A stretch of DNA of 64,000 nucleotides from Orlajensenia flava. GTDB taxonomy: Bacteria > Actinomycetota > Actinomycetes > Actinomycetales > Microbacteriaceae. The position numbers were made by a program, and so were the translations under genes. Positions 42,783 to 51,615 of the stretch are shown here, one piece after another. The stretch spans positions 1 to 64,000 of the forward strand of contig NZ_SSSN01000015.1 of assembly GCF_004801905.1 (NCBI RefSeq), read 5' to 3'. Every line of letters begins with the position of its first letter. Position 1 is the stretch's first letter. Below the pieces are notes generated by a model that was not told the origin of the DNA, did no database searches, and worked only from the letters and a program-made list of their open reading frames with translations.

Positions 42783-44267
42783 ATGGCGCTCGTACAGCAC
42801 GTCATCAACGGTCGGAGCGTGGGGGACGACCAGCGCACGGGCCCCGTGTACAACCCGGCCACCGGCGAGCGCACGCACGAGGTGAGCTTCGCCTCCGTCG
42901 CCGACGTCGAGGCGGCCATCGCGGCGGCGAAGGCGGCCCTGCCCGGGTGGCGTGCCACGAGCCTCATCAAGCGTGCCGACGTGTTCTTCCGGCTGCGCCA
43001 CCTGCTGCGGGAGCGCACGCCCGAGCTCGCCGCCATCGTCACGAGCGAGCACGGCAAGGTGCTCTCCGACGCGGCCGGCGAGATCTCGCGCGGCCTCGAG
43101 AACGTCGAGTTCGCATCGGGGCTGACCCACCTGCTCAAGGGCGAGCGCAGCGAGCAGGTCTCGACCGGCGTCGATGTGCACTCCGTCAAGCAGCCCGTCG
43201 GCGTCGTCGGAGCCATCACTCCGTTCAACTTCCCCGTCATGGTTCCGCTCTGGATGGTCGCGAGTGCCATCGCGTGCGGCAACACCGTCGTACTGAAGCC
43301 GAGCGAGAAGGACCCGTCGACATCCGTCTTCCTCGCCCGGCTGTTCCAGGAGGCTGGCCTGCCCGACGGCGTGCTCAACGTCGTGCACGGCGACAAGGTG
43401 GCCGTCGACGCCATCCTCGACAGCCCCGACGTGGCGGCGGTCTCCTTCGTCGGGTCGACCCCGATCGCCCGGTCGATCTACCAGCGCGCGAGCGCGGCGG
43501 GCAAGCGCGTTCAGGCTCTCGGAGGAGCGAAGAACCACATGGTGGTGATGCCAGACGCCGACGTCCCGTCCGCCGCGGACGCCGCCGTCTCAGCGGCCTA
43601 CGGCTCGGCGGGTGAGCGCTGCATGGCCGTCTCGGTGCTCGTCGCCGTCGGAGACATCGCCGACGACCTCGTCGAGGCCATCCGTTCCCGCATGGAGAAG
43701 CTCGTCATCGGCGACGGAACGGATGCGGCCAGCGAGATGGGGCCGCTGATCACCCGCGAGCACCGCGACAAGGTCGCCTCGTACGTCACGGGCGCGACGG
43801 ACGAGGGCGCGACGGTCGTCGTCGACGGCACCCTGAAGGAGTTCGACGGCGACGGATTCTTCGTGGGCGTGAGCCTGCTCGACCACGTCACCCCGGCGAT
43901 GAAGGCCTATCAGGACGAGATCTTCGGCCCCGTCCTCTCCGTCGTCCGCGTCGAGACGTACGACGAGGCGGTCGCCCTCGTCAACGGCAATCGCTACGGC
44001 AACGGCGTGGCCATCTTCACGCGCGACGGCGGCACCGCCCGCCAGTTCGAGTTCGACATCGAGGTGGGAATGGTCGGCGTCAACGTGCCCATCCCCGTTC
44101 CCGTCGGCGTGTACTCGTTCGGCGGCTGGAAGGACTCCCTGTTCGGCGACTCGCACATCTACGGCCCCGAGTCGGTGCACTTCTACACGCGCAGCAAGGT
44201 CGTCACCACCCGGTGGCCCGACCCGAGCGAGTCGCAGGTCAACCTCGGCTTCCCGAGCAACCACTAG
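42783..44267 (+). CDS. mmsA: CoA-acylating methylmalonate-semialdehyde dehydrogenase
   Basis: 494 residues. Catalytic Cys280 sits in 'YGSAGERCMAVSVLVAVGD', the MMSDH signature. The usual general-base glutamate of aldehyde dehydrogenases (E of 'ELGGK') is absent and replaced by 'ALGGAKNHMVVMPDAD', which is the mark of the CoA-dependent MmsA/IolA group. It converts malonate or methylmalonate semialdehyde with CoA and NAD to acetyl- or propionyl-CoA. 'ITPFNFPVMVPLWM' and 'LKPSEKDPST' form the NAD site. AGGAGAG precedes the ATG. It is followed at 16 bp by a class III aminotransferase, a pairing that fits beta-alanine or beta-aminoisobutyrate breakdown. Confidence 0.93.
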   Translation: MALVQHVINGRSVGDDQRTGPVYNPATGERTHEVSFASVADVEAAIAAAKAALPGWRATSLIKRADVFFRLRHLLRERTPELAAIVTSEHGKVLSDAAGEISRGLENVEFASGLTHLLKGERSEQVSTGVDVHSVKQPVGVVGAITPFNFPVMVPLWMVASAIACGNTVVLKPSEKDPSTSVFLARLFQEAGLPDGVLNVVHGDKVAVDAILDSPDVAAVSFVGSTPIARSIYQRASAAGKRVQALGGAKNHMVVMPDADVPSAADAAVSAAYGSAGERCMAVSVLVAVGDIADDLVEAIRSRMEKLVIGDGTDAASEMGPLITREHRDKVASYVTGATDEGATVVVDGTLKEFDGDGFFVGVSLLDHVTPAMKAYQDEIFGPVLSVVRVETYDEAVALVNGNRYGNGVAIFTRDGGTARQFEFDIEVGMVGVNVPIPVPVGVYSFGGWKDSLFGDSHIYGPESVHFYTRSKVVTTRWPDPSESQVNLGFPSNH

Positions 44268-44282
44268 AGACCGGAGGACGCC

Positions 44283-45692
44283 ATGACCGACACACTCACC
44301 CCCACCACCGTCGCCTTCGCCGATCGTCACGGCGTCGAGTACGCGCTCCCGGATGCCGCGGCCGACGCCCAGGTGCGGGCGGACGACCGCGCCCACGTCT
44401 TCCACTCCTGGAGCGCGCAGAAGCAGATCGATCCGTTGCCCGTCGCCGGCGGGGACGGCGCGACCTTCTGGGACTACAGCGGCAAGCGCTACCTCGACTT
44501 CTCGTCGCAACTGGTCAATCTCAACCTGGGACACCAGCATCCGGATCTCGTCGCCGCCATCCAGAACCAGGCCGGGCGCCTCGCGACCATCCAGCCGGCG
44601 ATGGCGAGCGACGTGCGGGGCGAGCTCGCGCGACGCATCGCGGGCGTCGCACCCGGCGACCTCGAGCGCGTGTTCTTCACCAACGGCGGGGCGGATGCCA
44701 ACGAGTTCGCCGTGCGCATGGCCCGTCGGGTGACCGGCCGTCGCACGGTGCTGGCCGCCTACCGCAGCTACCACGGTGGATCGGGCACGCCCATCGCCCT
44801 CACCGGCGACCCGCGCCGCTGGGCGAACGAACCGGGCGACCCGTCCGTGAAGCACTTCTTCGGGCCCTACCTCTACCGTTCCGCGTTCTCTGCGACAACG
44901 GAGACCGAGGAGACCCGGCGCGCCCTCGAGCACCTCGAGAACGTCATCGTCCTCGAGGGTGCGTCGACCATCGCGGCGATCGTGCTCGAGACCATCGTGG
45001 GGACCAACGGAGTGCTGGTGCCGCCGCCCGGCTACCTGCCCGGAGTGCGAGCCCTGTGCGACAAGTACGGCATCGTCTACATCGCCGATGAGGTGATGGT
45101 CGGCTTCGGCCGCACGGGTCACTGGTTCGCGGTCGACGGGTTCGACGTCACGCCCGACCTCATCACGTTCGCGAAGGGCGTCAACTCGGGTTACGTGCCG
45201 CTCGGCGGCGTGATCATCTCGGAGCGGATCGCCTCGTTCTTCGACGACGTCGTCTTCCCGGGCGGGCTGACCTACTCGGGGCATCCGCTGGCCTGCGCGG
45301 CCGGCATCGCGACGTTCGAGGTGTTCGAGCGCGACGGCATCCTCGAGCGCGTGCGCGACCTGGGCTCGCGCGTCGTCGAGCCGACCGTGCGCGGCTGGCT
45401 CGAGCGGCATCCCTCGCTCGGAGAGGTGCGCGGCTCCGGGCTGTTCTGGGCGCTCGAGTTGGTTCGCGACCGCGACACCCGCGAGCCGCTGGTGCCGTTC
45501 AACGCGACGGGAGCGGATGCCGCGCCCATGGGCGAGGTCGCTGCCGCGTGCAAGGTGGCCGGGCTGTGGCCGTTCATGCACTTCAACCGCATGCACATCG
45601 CGCCCCCGCTCGTGATCTCGGAGGAGGACCTCGTGCGCGGCTTGGCGATCATCGACGACGCGCTGACGGTGGCCGACCGCTACGCCCGCTGA
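44283..45692 (+). CDS. Class III PLP aminotransferase (omega-amino acid type)
   Basis: 469 residues. PLP features: 'FFTNGGADANEFAVRMARRVTGR' (phosphate binding), 'AAYRSYHGGSGTPIALTGD' (ring stacking), 'YIADEVMVGFGRTG' with Asp269, and the Schiff-base Lys298 in 'LITFAKGVNSGYVPLGGV'. Members move the terminal amino group of beta-alanine, GABA, taurine or diamines to pyruvate or 2-oxoglutarate, leaving a semialdehyde. The preceding mmsA, 16 bp upstream, would oxidise malonate semialdehyde, so beta-alanine is the best guess (inference). GGAGG lies 5 nt before the ATG. Confidence 0.9.
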   Translation: MTDTLTPTTVAFADRHGVEYALPDAAADAQVRADDRAHVFHSWSAQKQIDPLPVAGGDGATFWDYSGKRYLDFSSQLVNLNLGHQHPDLVAAIQNQAGRLATIQPAMASDVRGELARRIAGVAPGDLERVFFTNGGADANEFAVRMARRVTGRRTVLAAYRSYHGGSGTPIALTGDPRRWANEPGDPSVKHFFGPYLYRSAFSATTETEETRRALEHLENVIVLEGASTIAAIVLETIVGTNGVLVPPPGYLPGVRALCDKYGIVYIADEVMVGFGRTGHWFAVDGFDVTPDLITFAKGVNSGYVPLGGVIISERIASFFDDVVFPGGLTYSGHPLACAAGIATFEVFERDGILERVRDLGSRVVEPTVRGWLERHPSLGEVRGSGLFWALELVRDRDTREPLVPFNATGADAAPMGEVAAACKVAGLWPFMHFNRMHIAPPLVISEEDLVRGLAIIDDALTVADRYAR

Positions 45693-45957
45693 GCCCCTTC
45701 GCACACGTCTCGCGCCGGTCAGGCTCTGCGCGCCTGGGGCCCGCGGCACTTCTCAGGAGTGGAGCGCGTGTCGTGCGCCGCGACCGCCGCGCGCGGGCCC
45801 GCGACGCGCCTCCGTTCCTGCGTTGTGCGACCGGATGGATAGCGCGAAAGCCGGTTTCCACGCAAGTGTCACCGCGGGGTCACGGCATCCGCTAACGTGA
45901 TGCAGCGCCGCCACAGCGGCGCACTCCCTCACCCTCACACATTAAGGACATCCCTCC

Positions 45958-46281
45958 GTGGTTGCAATCTCCTGGCTCCTCCTCATCGGCGCCGTCGGCG
46001 GCGTTCTCGCCGTCATCGACGGCATCATGCGCGTTCGCGGTCGCGGCACCTCCATCCTCGGCGTCGTCGAGATCATCGCCGCAGCCCTGTTCGTGCTGGC
46101 GCTGTTCCTGACGGGCATCCCGTTCGGTGCCGTGACGCTCGCCATCGTGACGCTGATCGTGCTCCTGATCGCCGCCATCACGGGTCGCGCGCGCTACACG
46201 ATCGCCATCGTCGCGGGCATCCTGCTGGTGATCTGGCTGGTGCTGGCGCTGGGCTGGCTCCACATCCCCGGCATCAACTAG
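45958..46281 (+). CDS. Small hydrophobic membrane protein
   Basis: 107 residues from a GTG with AAGGA upstream. Four hydrophobic segments (about 3-22, 30-48, 52-72 and 78-100) with a basic turn 'GIMRVRGRGTS' and 'TGRARYT' between. Ends 'GWLHIPGIN'. The 265-bp gap before it shows no other gene; TAACGT at 45892-45897 may be its -10. A strong hairpin terminator follows the stop by 9 bp. No family recognised. Confidence 0.65.
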   Translation: MVAISWLLLIGAVGGVLAVIDGIMRVRGRGTSILGVVEIIAAALFVLALFLTGIPFGAVTLAIVTLIVLLIAAITGRARYTIAIVAGILLVIWLVLALGWLHIPGIN

Positions 46282-46289
46282 CACGACGC

Positions 46290-46328
46290 ACGAAGCGCCC
46301 CTCACCAGCCGGTGCAGGGGCGCTTCGT
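46290..46328. terminator. Bidirectional hairpin terminator
   Basis: ACGAAGCGCCCCT and AGGGGCGCTTCGT form a perfect 13-bp stem with a 13-nt loop, between the convergent ends of the genes at 45958 and 46345. Confidence 0.85.
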
Positions 46329-46344
46329 CATCCCGGGCCACGGG

Positions 46345-47511
46345 TCAGGAGAACGCGGCGATGCCCGTCAGTTCCCGTCCGAGCACGAGCTGGTGGATCT
46401 CATCCGTTCCCTCATAGGTGCGCACAGCCTCGAGGTTGGCGGCGTGCCGCATGACCGGGAATGCGTCGGTGATGCCGTCGCCGCCGAGCAGGGCCCGCGC
46501 ACGGTGGGCGATCTCGAGCGCCTCGCGCACGCTGTTGAGCTTGCCGACGCTGATCTGGGCCGGCGTGATGGCTCCGCGCTCCTTGAGCCGGCCGAGGTGA
46601 AGCGCGAGCAGCATGCCCTTCTCGTACTCGACGAACATGTCGGCCAGTGCGCCCTGCACGAGCTGGCGGGCGCCGATCGGAGCACCGAAGACCTCACGCG
46701 TGCGCGACCGCCCGATGGCCGCCTCGAGGCATGAGCGCGCAGCACCCATCGCGCCCCAGACGATGCCGTAGCGCGCCTCATTGAGACATTGGAAGGGGGC
46801 GGACAGCCCACGGGCCTCGGGGAGCATCGCGGATGCCGGCACCCGAACGCTCTCGAGGGTGACATCGCACTGGATGGACGCGCGCATCGCGAACTTGCCG
46901 TCGATGGGCGTCGCCGTGAACCCGTCGGCCGAGGTGGGCACCAGGAAGCCTCGGACCACCCCGTCCTCGTCCTTCGCCCACACGACGGCGACATCCGCGA
47001 TGCTCGCCAGTCCGATCCATCGCTTCGCTCCGTCGAGCACCCAGTCGTCGCCGTCGCGCCGCGCCGTCGTGCTCATCGCCGCAGGATCGCTGCCGCCCGC
47101 CGGCTCCGTGAGCGCGAAGCATCCGATCGCCTCTCCGCGCGCCATCCGCGGCAGCCACTCGTGCTTCTGCTGCTCGGAGCCGTGCTTGGCGATGGCCGAC
47201 ATCGCCAGCGAACCCTGGACCGAGACGAACGTGCGCCAGCCGCTGTCGGCCGCCTCGAGTTCGTGGCAGACCAGACCGTATGCGACCGCGCCGGCCCCGG
47301 CGCATCCGTAGCCCTCGATGTGCATGCCGAGGAAGCCCGCCTCCGCCAGCGCGGGCACCAGCTCCCGGCGGAAGTGCTTGTTCTCGAAGTCCGCGTCGAT
47401 GATGGGCAGGATGCGCTCGGTCGCGAAGGCACGCGCCCTCGCCTGCCACGCGCGCTCCTCATCGGTGAGAAGGGCATCGAGGTCGAAGACGGTGTCGACG
47501 ATGAGACTCAT
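46345..47511 (-). CDS. Acyl-CoA dehydrogenase, glutaryl-CoA dehydrogenase-like
   Basis: 388 residues. FAD/acyl motifs: 'CFALTEPAGGSDPAAMSTTA', 'WVLDGAKRWIGLASIADVAVVWA' and 'RYGIVWGAMGAARSCLEAAI'. The C-terminal 'MRHAANLEAVRTYEGTDEIHQLVLGRELTG' (read in parts), with Glu in 'TYEGTDE', is characteristic of glutaryl-CoA dehydrogenase, which oxidatively decarboxylates glutaryl-CoA to crotonyl-CoA in lysine breakdown; a general acyl-CoA dehydrogenase is the alternative. The ATG at 47511 lies 7 nt after CAGAAT with no ribosome site, so it is probably leaderless. Confidence 0.85.
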   Translation of the reverse strand: MSLIVDTVFDLDALLTDEERAWQARARAFATERILPIIDADFENKHFRRELVPALAEAGFLGMHIEGYGCAGAGAVAYGLVCHELEAADSGWRTFVSVQGSLAMSAIAKHGSEQQKHEWLPRMARGEAIGCFALTEPAGGSDPAAMSTTARRDGDDWVLDGAKRWIGLASIADVAVVWAKDEDGVVRGFLVPTSADGFTATPIDGKFAMRASIQCDVTLESVRVPASAMLPEARGLSAPFQCLNEARYGIVWGAMGAARSCLEAAIGRSRTREVFGAPIGARQLVQGALADMFVEYEKGMLLALHLGRLKERGAITPAQISVGKLNSVREALEIAHRARALLGGDGITDAFPVMRHAANLEAVRTYEGTDEIHQLVLGRELTGIAAFS

Positions 47512-47772
47512 GGGTGCCATTCTGGTCGGGATGCGACGGCGGCGAGCGCGACCCGTCTTGGCTCCGGTCCTCGCTGCGATGCGTCTTTCCACGGATTTCG
47601 TGGTCGTTGGCGCGTTCAGGTTCGGATTGCGTCGTGAAATGGCACTCGCCCCGTGGATACCATCGGATTCGAGATGACATCCGCCCGACACTCGCCTAGG
47701 CTGGCAGGTGACATGCCGGATGGCGGGCGCTCGTTCAGCGCTGCCGCTCGGAGCACCGGAGAAAGGACTCCC

Positions 47773-49140
47773 ATGACCGACTACGCCGTCATCAACCCCG
47801 CAACGGGCGAGACTCTCAAGAGTTACCCCACGATCAGCGATGCCGACCTCGACGCGGCGATCGGCCGTGCGGATGGCGCCTACCGCAGCTGGGGGCGCAC
47901 CTCGAGCGTCGAGGAACGCGCGGCGCTCATCCGTCGCGTCGGCGACCTGCACACGGAGCGTCGAGACGAACTCGCCGCCATCATCGTGCGCGAGATGGGC
48001 AAGCCCCTCGAGCAGGCCTACGGCGAGGTCGACTTCGCCGCGGACATCTACCGCTACTACGCCGACACCTCCCCCGACGTGCTGGCCGACCAGCCGGTCG
48101 AGTTGCTCGCCGGAGACGGGAGCGCCGTCATCCGCCGTGGCCCGCTCGGCGTGCTCCTCGGCATCATGCCGTGGAACTTCCCGTACTACCAGGTGGCCCG
48201 CTTCGCCGGCCCCAACGTGATCATCGGCAACTCCATCCTGCTCAAGCACGCCCCGCAGTGCCCGGAGTCCGCCGAGGCGATCGAGCGGATCTTCGCCGAC
48301 GCCGGCTTCCCCGACGGCGTCTACGTCAACATCTACGCCACGAACGAGCAGATCGAGCACGCCATCGGCGACCGTCGCGTGCAGGGCGTCTCGCTCACCG
48401 GCTCCGAGCGCGCCGGTGCCGCCGTCGCCGAGATCGCCGGACGCAACCTCAAGAAGGTCGTGCTGGAGCTCGGCGGGTCCGACCCCTTCATCCTGCTCTC
48501 GGCCGACGACCTCGACAAGGTGGTCGAGGATGCCGTCGCCGCGCGCCTGGACAACAGCGGCCAGTCCTGCAACGCCGCCAAGCGGTTCATCGTGCTCGAC
48601 GAGCTCTACACGCCATTCCTCGACAAGTTCACCGCCGCCCTCGGCGCGGTGCAGCCGAGCGACCCGAGCTCCGAGGACAGCAAGCTCGGCCCGCTCTCCT
48701 CCTCCGCAGCGGCCGACCGCCTGCAGGACCAACTCGACCGCGCCGTCGCCGGCGGAGCCGAGCTGCACTCCACCGGCGAGCGTCAGGGCAACTACTTCGC
48801 CCCGGCCGTGCTCACCGGAATCACGCCCGAGAACGACGCCTACCACGAGGAGTTCTTCGGACCCGTCGCATCCGTCTACAAGGTGGGCTCGGAGGACGAG
48901 GCGATCGCCCTCGCCAACGACATCCCGTTCGGCCTCGGCTCGTACGTCTACACGACGGATGCCGAGCAGGCCCAGCGGGTCGCCGACCAGATCGAGGCGG
49001 GCATGGTGTTCGTCAACGTCGTGCTCGCGGACGGGGTCGAGCTCCCGTTCGGCGGCGTGAAGCGCTCGGGCACCGGCCGCGAGATGGGCCGTCTGGGCGC
49101 CGACGAGTTCGTCAACAAGAAGCTCATCCGCGTCGGCTGA
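47773..49140 (+). CDS. gabD: NAD(P)-dependent succinate-semialdehyde-type aldehyde dehydrogenase
   Basis: 455 residues, the short GabD/Sad form. Catalytic Cys266 in 'NSGQSCNAAKRFIV', general base Glu232 in 'VVLELGGSDPFILL' and 'IMPWNFPYYQVARFAGPN' for cofactor binding are all intact. It oxidises succinate semialdehyde to succinate, the exit of GABA or putrescine breakdown, which fits the amine region upstream. AAAGGA precedes the ATG at 47773. It diverges from the glutaryl-CoA dehydrogenase-like gene. The substrate is a family-level inference. Confidence 0.87.
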   Translation: MTDYAVINPATGETLKSYPTISDADLDAAIGRADGAYRSWGRTSSVEERAALIRRVGDLHTERRDELAAIIVREMGKPLEQAYGEVDFAADIYRYYADTSPDVLADQPVELLAGDGSAVIRRGPLGVLLGIMPWNFPYYQVARFAGPNVIIGNSILLKHAPQCPESAEAIERIFADAGFPDGVYVNIYATNEQIEHAIGDRRVQGVSLTGSERAGAAVAEIAGRNLKKVVLELGGSDPFILLSADDLDKVVEDAVAARLDNSGQSCNAAKRFIVLDELYTPFLDKFTAALGAVQPSDPSSEDSKLGPLSSSAAADRLQDQLDRAVAGGAELHSTGERQGNYFAPAVLTGITPENDAYHEEFFGPVASVYKVGSEDEAIALANDIPFGLGSYVYTTDAEQAQRVADQIEAGMVFVNVVLADGVELPFGGVKRSGTGREMGRLGADEFVNKKLIRVG

Positions 49141-49153
49141 CTCCTTCCCGCCG

Positions 49154-49219
49154 CGTTTGCAGGACGAGACGCCGGCCACCCGCTGCACAGTGGGTCGCTC
49201 GGCTCTCGTCCTGTAAACG
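49154..49219. repeat. Hairpin CGTTTGCAGGACGAG / CTCGTCCTGTAAACG
   Basis: Two 15-base arms pair with one mismatch across 36 nt. It begins 13 bp after the gabD stop and ends about 135 bp before the small acidic gene. It could terminate gabD transcription; the long loop and lack of a U-run suggest a dispersed hairpin element instead. Confidence 0.6.
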
Positions 49220-49354
49220 AGGTGGTGACTCCGCTCAGCCGGCACGCGTGCCCCGTCCGCAACCCCTCGTGGGAGGGAGACGACGGCGCTAACGTGAGCG
49301 GCACTCGGCGAACCTCGCTCGAGCATCCGCGAGCACTACGAAGGAGTGCAGCCC

Positions 49355-49522
49355 ATGAGCGATTCCACCAACGACGACGTGCCGTTCGTCGATTCGGACA
49401 CCGACAGCCCGCTCGACACCGACATGGACGACAACCTCACCGACTCCGCCGACGCAGACCAGCAGGCGGCCGAGAACGGCGAGGTCGGCGAGGACCTTCC
49501 GCCGTCGCCCGACGCGGTTTAG
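49355..49522 (+). CDS. Very acidic small protein
   Basis: 55 residues with AAGGAG 8 nt before the ATG. It reads 'MSDSTNDDVPFVDSDTDS' and continues with Asp/Glu-rich sequence to 'GEDLPPSPDAV'. About a third of its residues are Asp or Glu, with almost no basic residue, so it is likely disordered. No membrane segment and no family recognised. Its last codons and stop are inside a 35-bp tandem duplication. The ribosome-binding site and acidic composition support a real gene. Confidence 0.6.
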   Translation: MSDSTNDDVPFVDSDTDSPLDTDMDDNLTDSADADQQAAENGEVGEDLPPSPDAV

Positions 49523-49580
49523 TCCGGGCGGGCTGACGCGAAGCCGACGCGGTGTAGTCCGGCCGGCTGACGCGAAGGCC
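49511..49580. repeat. 35-bp tandem duplication over a stop codon
   Basis: GACGCGGTTTAGTCCGG (49511 on) recurs as GACGCGGTGTAGTCCGG (49546 on), with GGCTGACGCGAAG in both. Period 35 bp. Degenerate GCGGTCAGAC repeats continue to about 49715. The 200-bp gap to the next gene holds nothing else I can identify. Confidence 0.8.
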
Positions 49581-49722
49581 GAGGCGCGATCAGACGCGGG
49601 CGGCCTGTCGCGTGCGGTCAGACGCGCGCGGGCTCATGCGAGCAGCCTCACGCGAGCGGTCAGACGTGCGCTGACGTGAACGGTCAGACCCGAGCGGTCA
49701 GACGATGCAGGCTGACCCGTGA

Positions 49723-50076
49723 TCAGTCGAGCGCGGCGTCGATCTCGGCGCGGCGGAGCAGGATGACGCGGTCCACGATGTTCGCGGGCAATGCCTTCTC
49801 GACGCTGAAGCGGATGGTGCCCTTCGACAGCGAGTAGCCCTCGAGGTCGTCCGCGACCGCCGAGACGACAGCGGGGCTGAACGGGAACATGGACAGGTGG
49901 TTCCTGGTCGCCACCAATCCCACGAGGGAACGCCCGCGATGGCGGAGCGCGGCCATGCCGTAGCTCATGCCTTGGTCGGCGTCGGGCACGAGCTCCTGCG
50001 CCCGCTGGCGGATGCCCGTGAGGACAGCACGTTCCGCCTCGTCGAGAGTCGCCAGGTAGTCGTCGAGTTCGCCCAT
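49723..50076 (-). CDS. DUF1801 / iron-chaperone-like protein (YdhG family)
   Basis: 117 residues forming one DUF1801 domain: 'DDYLATLDEAERAVLTGIRQRAQELVPDA' at the start, 'GMSYGMAALRHRGRSLVGLVATRNHLSMFPFSP' in the middle and 'GYSLSKGTIRFSVEKALPANIVDRVILLR' at the end (all read in parts). The fold resembles the frataxin-like Fra/YdhG group, linked in Bacillus to iron supply for Fe-S clusters and haem; many members are uncharacterised. A two-copy GAAGGCA element ends 37 bp upstream of its start. Confidence 0.82.
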   Translation of the reverse strand: MGELDDYLATLDEAERAVLTGIRQRAQELVPDADQGMSYGMAALRHRGRSLVGLVATRNHLSMFPFSPAVVSAVADDLEGYSLSKGTIRFSVEKALPANIVDRVILLRRAEIDAALD

Positions 50077-50113
50077 GACAACATCCTGCTCCCCCAGCTC
50101 CCCTCCCGACTAC

Positions 50114-50203
50114 CGTATGAAGGCACACTCGTCGTTGATAAGGCGCCGGATGAGGGCCTGGATCCGCGTTGCCTTCATACGATCGACGAGATGCCTTCTT
50201 ACG
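50114..50203 (-). repeat. Two-copy GAAGGCA element, copy B
   Basis: On the minus strand: boxes at GAAGGCA (plus-strand TGCCTTC 50192-50198 and 50170-50176, offset 22) and an inverted box (plus-strand GAAGGCA 50119-50125, offset 51). Order and both offsets equal copy A at 26685-26774. The arms CGTATGAAGGCA and TGCCTTCATACG pair perfectly over 12 bp. On the minus strand the region between the arms is also a 22-codon open frame, 'MKATRIQALIRRLINDECAF' plus two residues, ending in TAG. Confidence 0.85.
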
Positions 50204-50247
50204 GTCGTCCACTCTGCGACCGGCGGCAGGAGACCCCGAGAACGCCG

Positions 50248-50277
50248 AAGGGGCCCGCCGCGAACGACGAGCCCCTC
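50248..50277 (-). terminator. Terminator-like hairpin after rplA
   Basis: AAGGGGC and GCCCCT form a short GC-rich stem, 17 bp beyond the rplA stop. No long U-run; it probably ends the secE/nusG/rplK/rplA transcript. Confidence 0.5.
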
Positions 50278-50293
50278 CTGATGATGCTTGCGC

Positions 50294-50983
50294 TCAGAGA
50301 ACGTTGACATCCAGCGGAATGCCGGGGCCGAACGTGGTCGACACGGCACCCTTCTGGATGTAGCGGCCCTTGGCGCTGGACGGCTTCAAGCGCTGGACCT
50401 CTTCGATCGCCGCGGCGAAGTTCTCGTCGAGTTGCTCCTGCGAGAACGAGGACTTGCCGACGACGAAGTGCACGTTGGCGTGCTTGTCGACGCGGAACTC
50501 GATCTTTCCGCCCTTGATGTCGGAGACTGCCTTGGCCACGTCGGGCGTGACGGTTCCGGTCTTCGGGTTGGGCATGAGGCCGCGCGGGCCGAGCACCTTT
50601 CCGAGACGACCGACCTGGCCCATGAGCTCGGGCGTCGAGACGGCCGAGTCGAACGAGGTGTAGCCGCCGGCGACCTTCTCGATCAGGTCGGAGCCTCCGA
50701 CCTCGTCGGCGCCTGCGGCGATCGCAGCCTCGGCAGCCGCACCGGTCGCGAACACGATGACGCGAGCGGTCTTGCCGGTGCCGTGCGGGAGGATGACGGT
50801 GCCGCGCACCATCTGGTCTGCCTTGCGCGGGTCGACGCCGAGCTTCAGCGCAACCTCGACGGTCGAGTCGAACTTGGCCGAGCCGGTCTGCTTGGCGAGG
50901 GCGACGGCATCCGTCGCGGTGTAGAACTTGCCGTCTTCGATCTTGTCGGCCGCGGCGCGGTAGGCCCTGGACTTCTGTGCCAT
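50294..50983 (-). CDS. rplA: 50S ribosomal protein L1
   Basis: 229 residues, standard length. Typical segments are '[51 protein letters not shown]' (in parts), '[22 protein letters not shown]' (the L1 signature) and '[19 protein letters not shown]'. It binds 23S rRNA at the L1 stalk and in many bacteria represses its own operon. AGGAGAAACAAC precedes the ATG. It follows rplK after a 74-bp gap. Confidence 0.98.
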   Translation of the reverse strand: MAQKSRAYRAAADKIEDGKFYTATDAVALAKQTGSAKFDSTVEVALKLGVDPRKADQMVRGTVILPHGTGKTARVIVFATGAAAEAAIAAGADEVGGSDLIEKVAGGYTSFDSAVSTPELMGQVGRLGKVLGPRGLMPNPKTGTVTPDVAKAVSDIKGGKIEFRVDKHANVHFVVGKSSFSQEQLDENFAAAIEEVQRLKPSSAKGRYIQKGAVSTTFGPGIPLDVNVL

Positions 50984-51057
50984 GTTGTTTCTCCTTGAGA
51001 GAGTGTGGTCATCTGCGCCTGGCGGGCGCTGCCACGAAATGTCTGGTGAGAGGTGGT

Positions 51058-51486
51058 CTACTCGACCGTGATGCCCATCGAGCGGGCGGTGCCTGCGATG
51101 ATCTTCGACGCAGCGTCGAGGTCGTTGGCGTTGAGGTCGACCATCTTGGCCTCGGCGATCTCGCGCACCTGTGCGGAGGTGAGCTTGCCGACCTTGGTGG
51201 TGTGCGGTACGCCGGAACCCTTGGCGACGCCGGCGGCCTTCTTGATGAGCTCGGCGGCAGGCGGGGTCTTCAGGACGAACGTGAACGAGCGGTCCTCGTA
51301 GACGGTGATCTCGACGGGGATGACGTTGCCGCGCTGGGCTTCGGTCGCCGCGTTGTAGGCCTTGCAGAACTCCATGATGTTCACGCCGTGCTGACCCAGG
51401 GCCGGGCCGATGGGCGGTGCGGGGTTGGCTGCGCCGGCCTTGATCTGAAGCTTGATCAGACCAGTGACCTTCTTCTTCGGTGCCAT
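51058..51486 (-). CDS. rplK: 50S ribosomal protein L11
   Basis: 142 residues. The start '[18 protein letters not shown]' with AAGGAAAGAGAG upstream is preferred to a longer frame that begins in the leader. '[20 protein letters not shown]' and '[14 protein letters not shown]' are L11 hallmarks; '[22 protein letters not shown]' is the C-terminal rRNA-binding part. It forms the GTPase-associated centre and is needed for Rel activation by stalled ribosomes. Confidence 0.98.
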   Translation of the reverse strand: MAPKKKVTGLIKLQIKAGAANPAPPIGPALGQHGVNIMEFCKAYNAATEAQRGNVIPVEITVYEDRSFTFVLKTPPAAELIKKAAGVAKGSGVPHTTKVGKLTSAQVREIAEAKMVDLNANDLDAASKIIAGTARSMGITVE

Positions 51487-51615
51487 TGTTATCTCTCTTT
51501 CCTTGTCGAGCACTCCGGATGCCGGAGCGCTCTCCCGCGCGCCCGATCTGGGCGGCGGTGATCTGTCAGCGCGAAGGCGACCTTCGATGGTATCGAGGAC
51601 GCCCTGCGAAATGTC

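Noticed and set aside
43590-45749. 719-codon open frame on the minus strand
   Set aside because: Antisense to the aminotransferase and mmsA, both of which have intact active sites.
51567-51590. Short hairpin CGAAGG/CCTTCG in the nusG-rplK gap as an L11/L1 regulatory site
   Set aside because: A 6-bp stem of this kind is common by chance here and does not resemble the known L1-binding fold.
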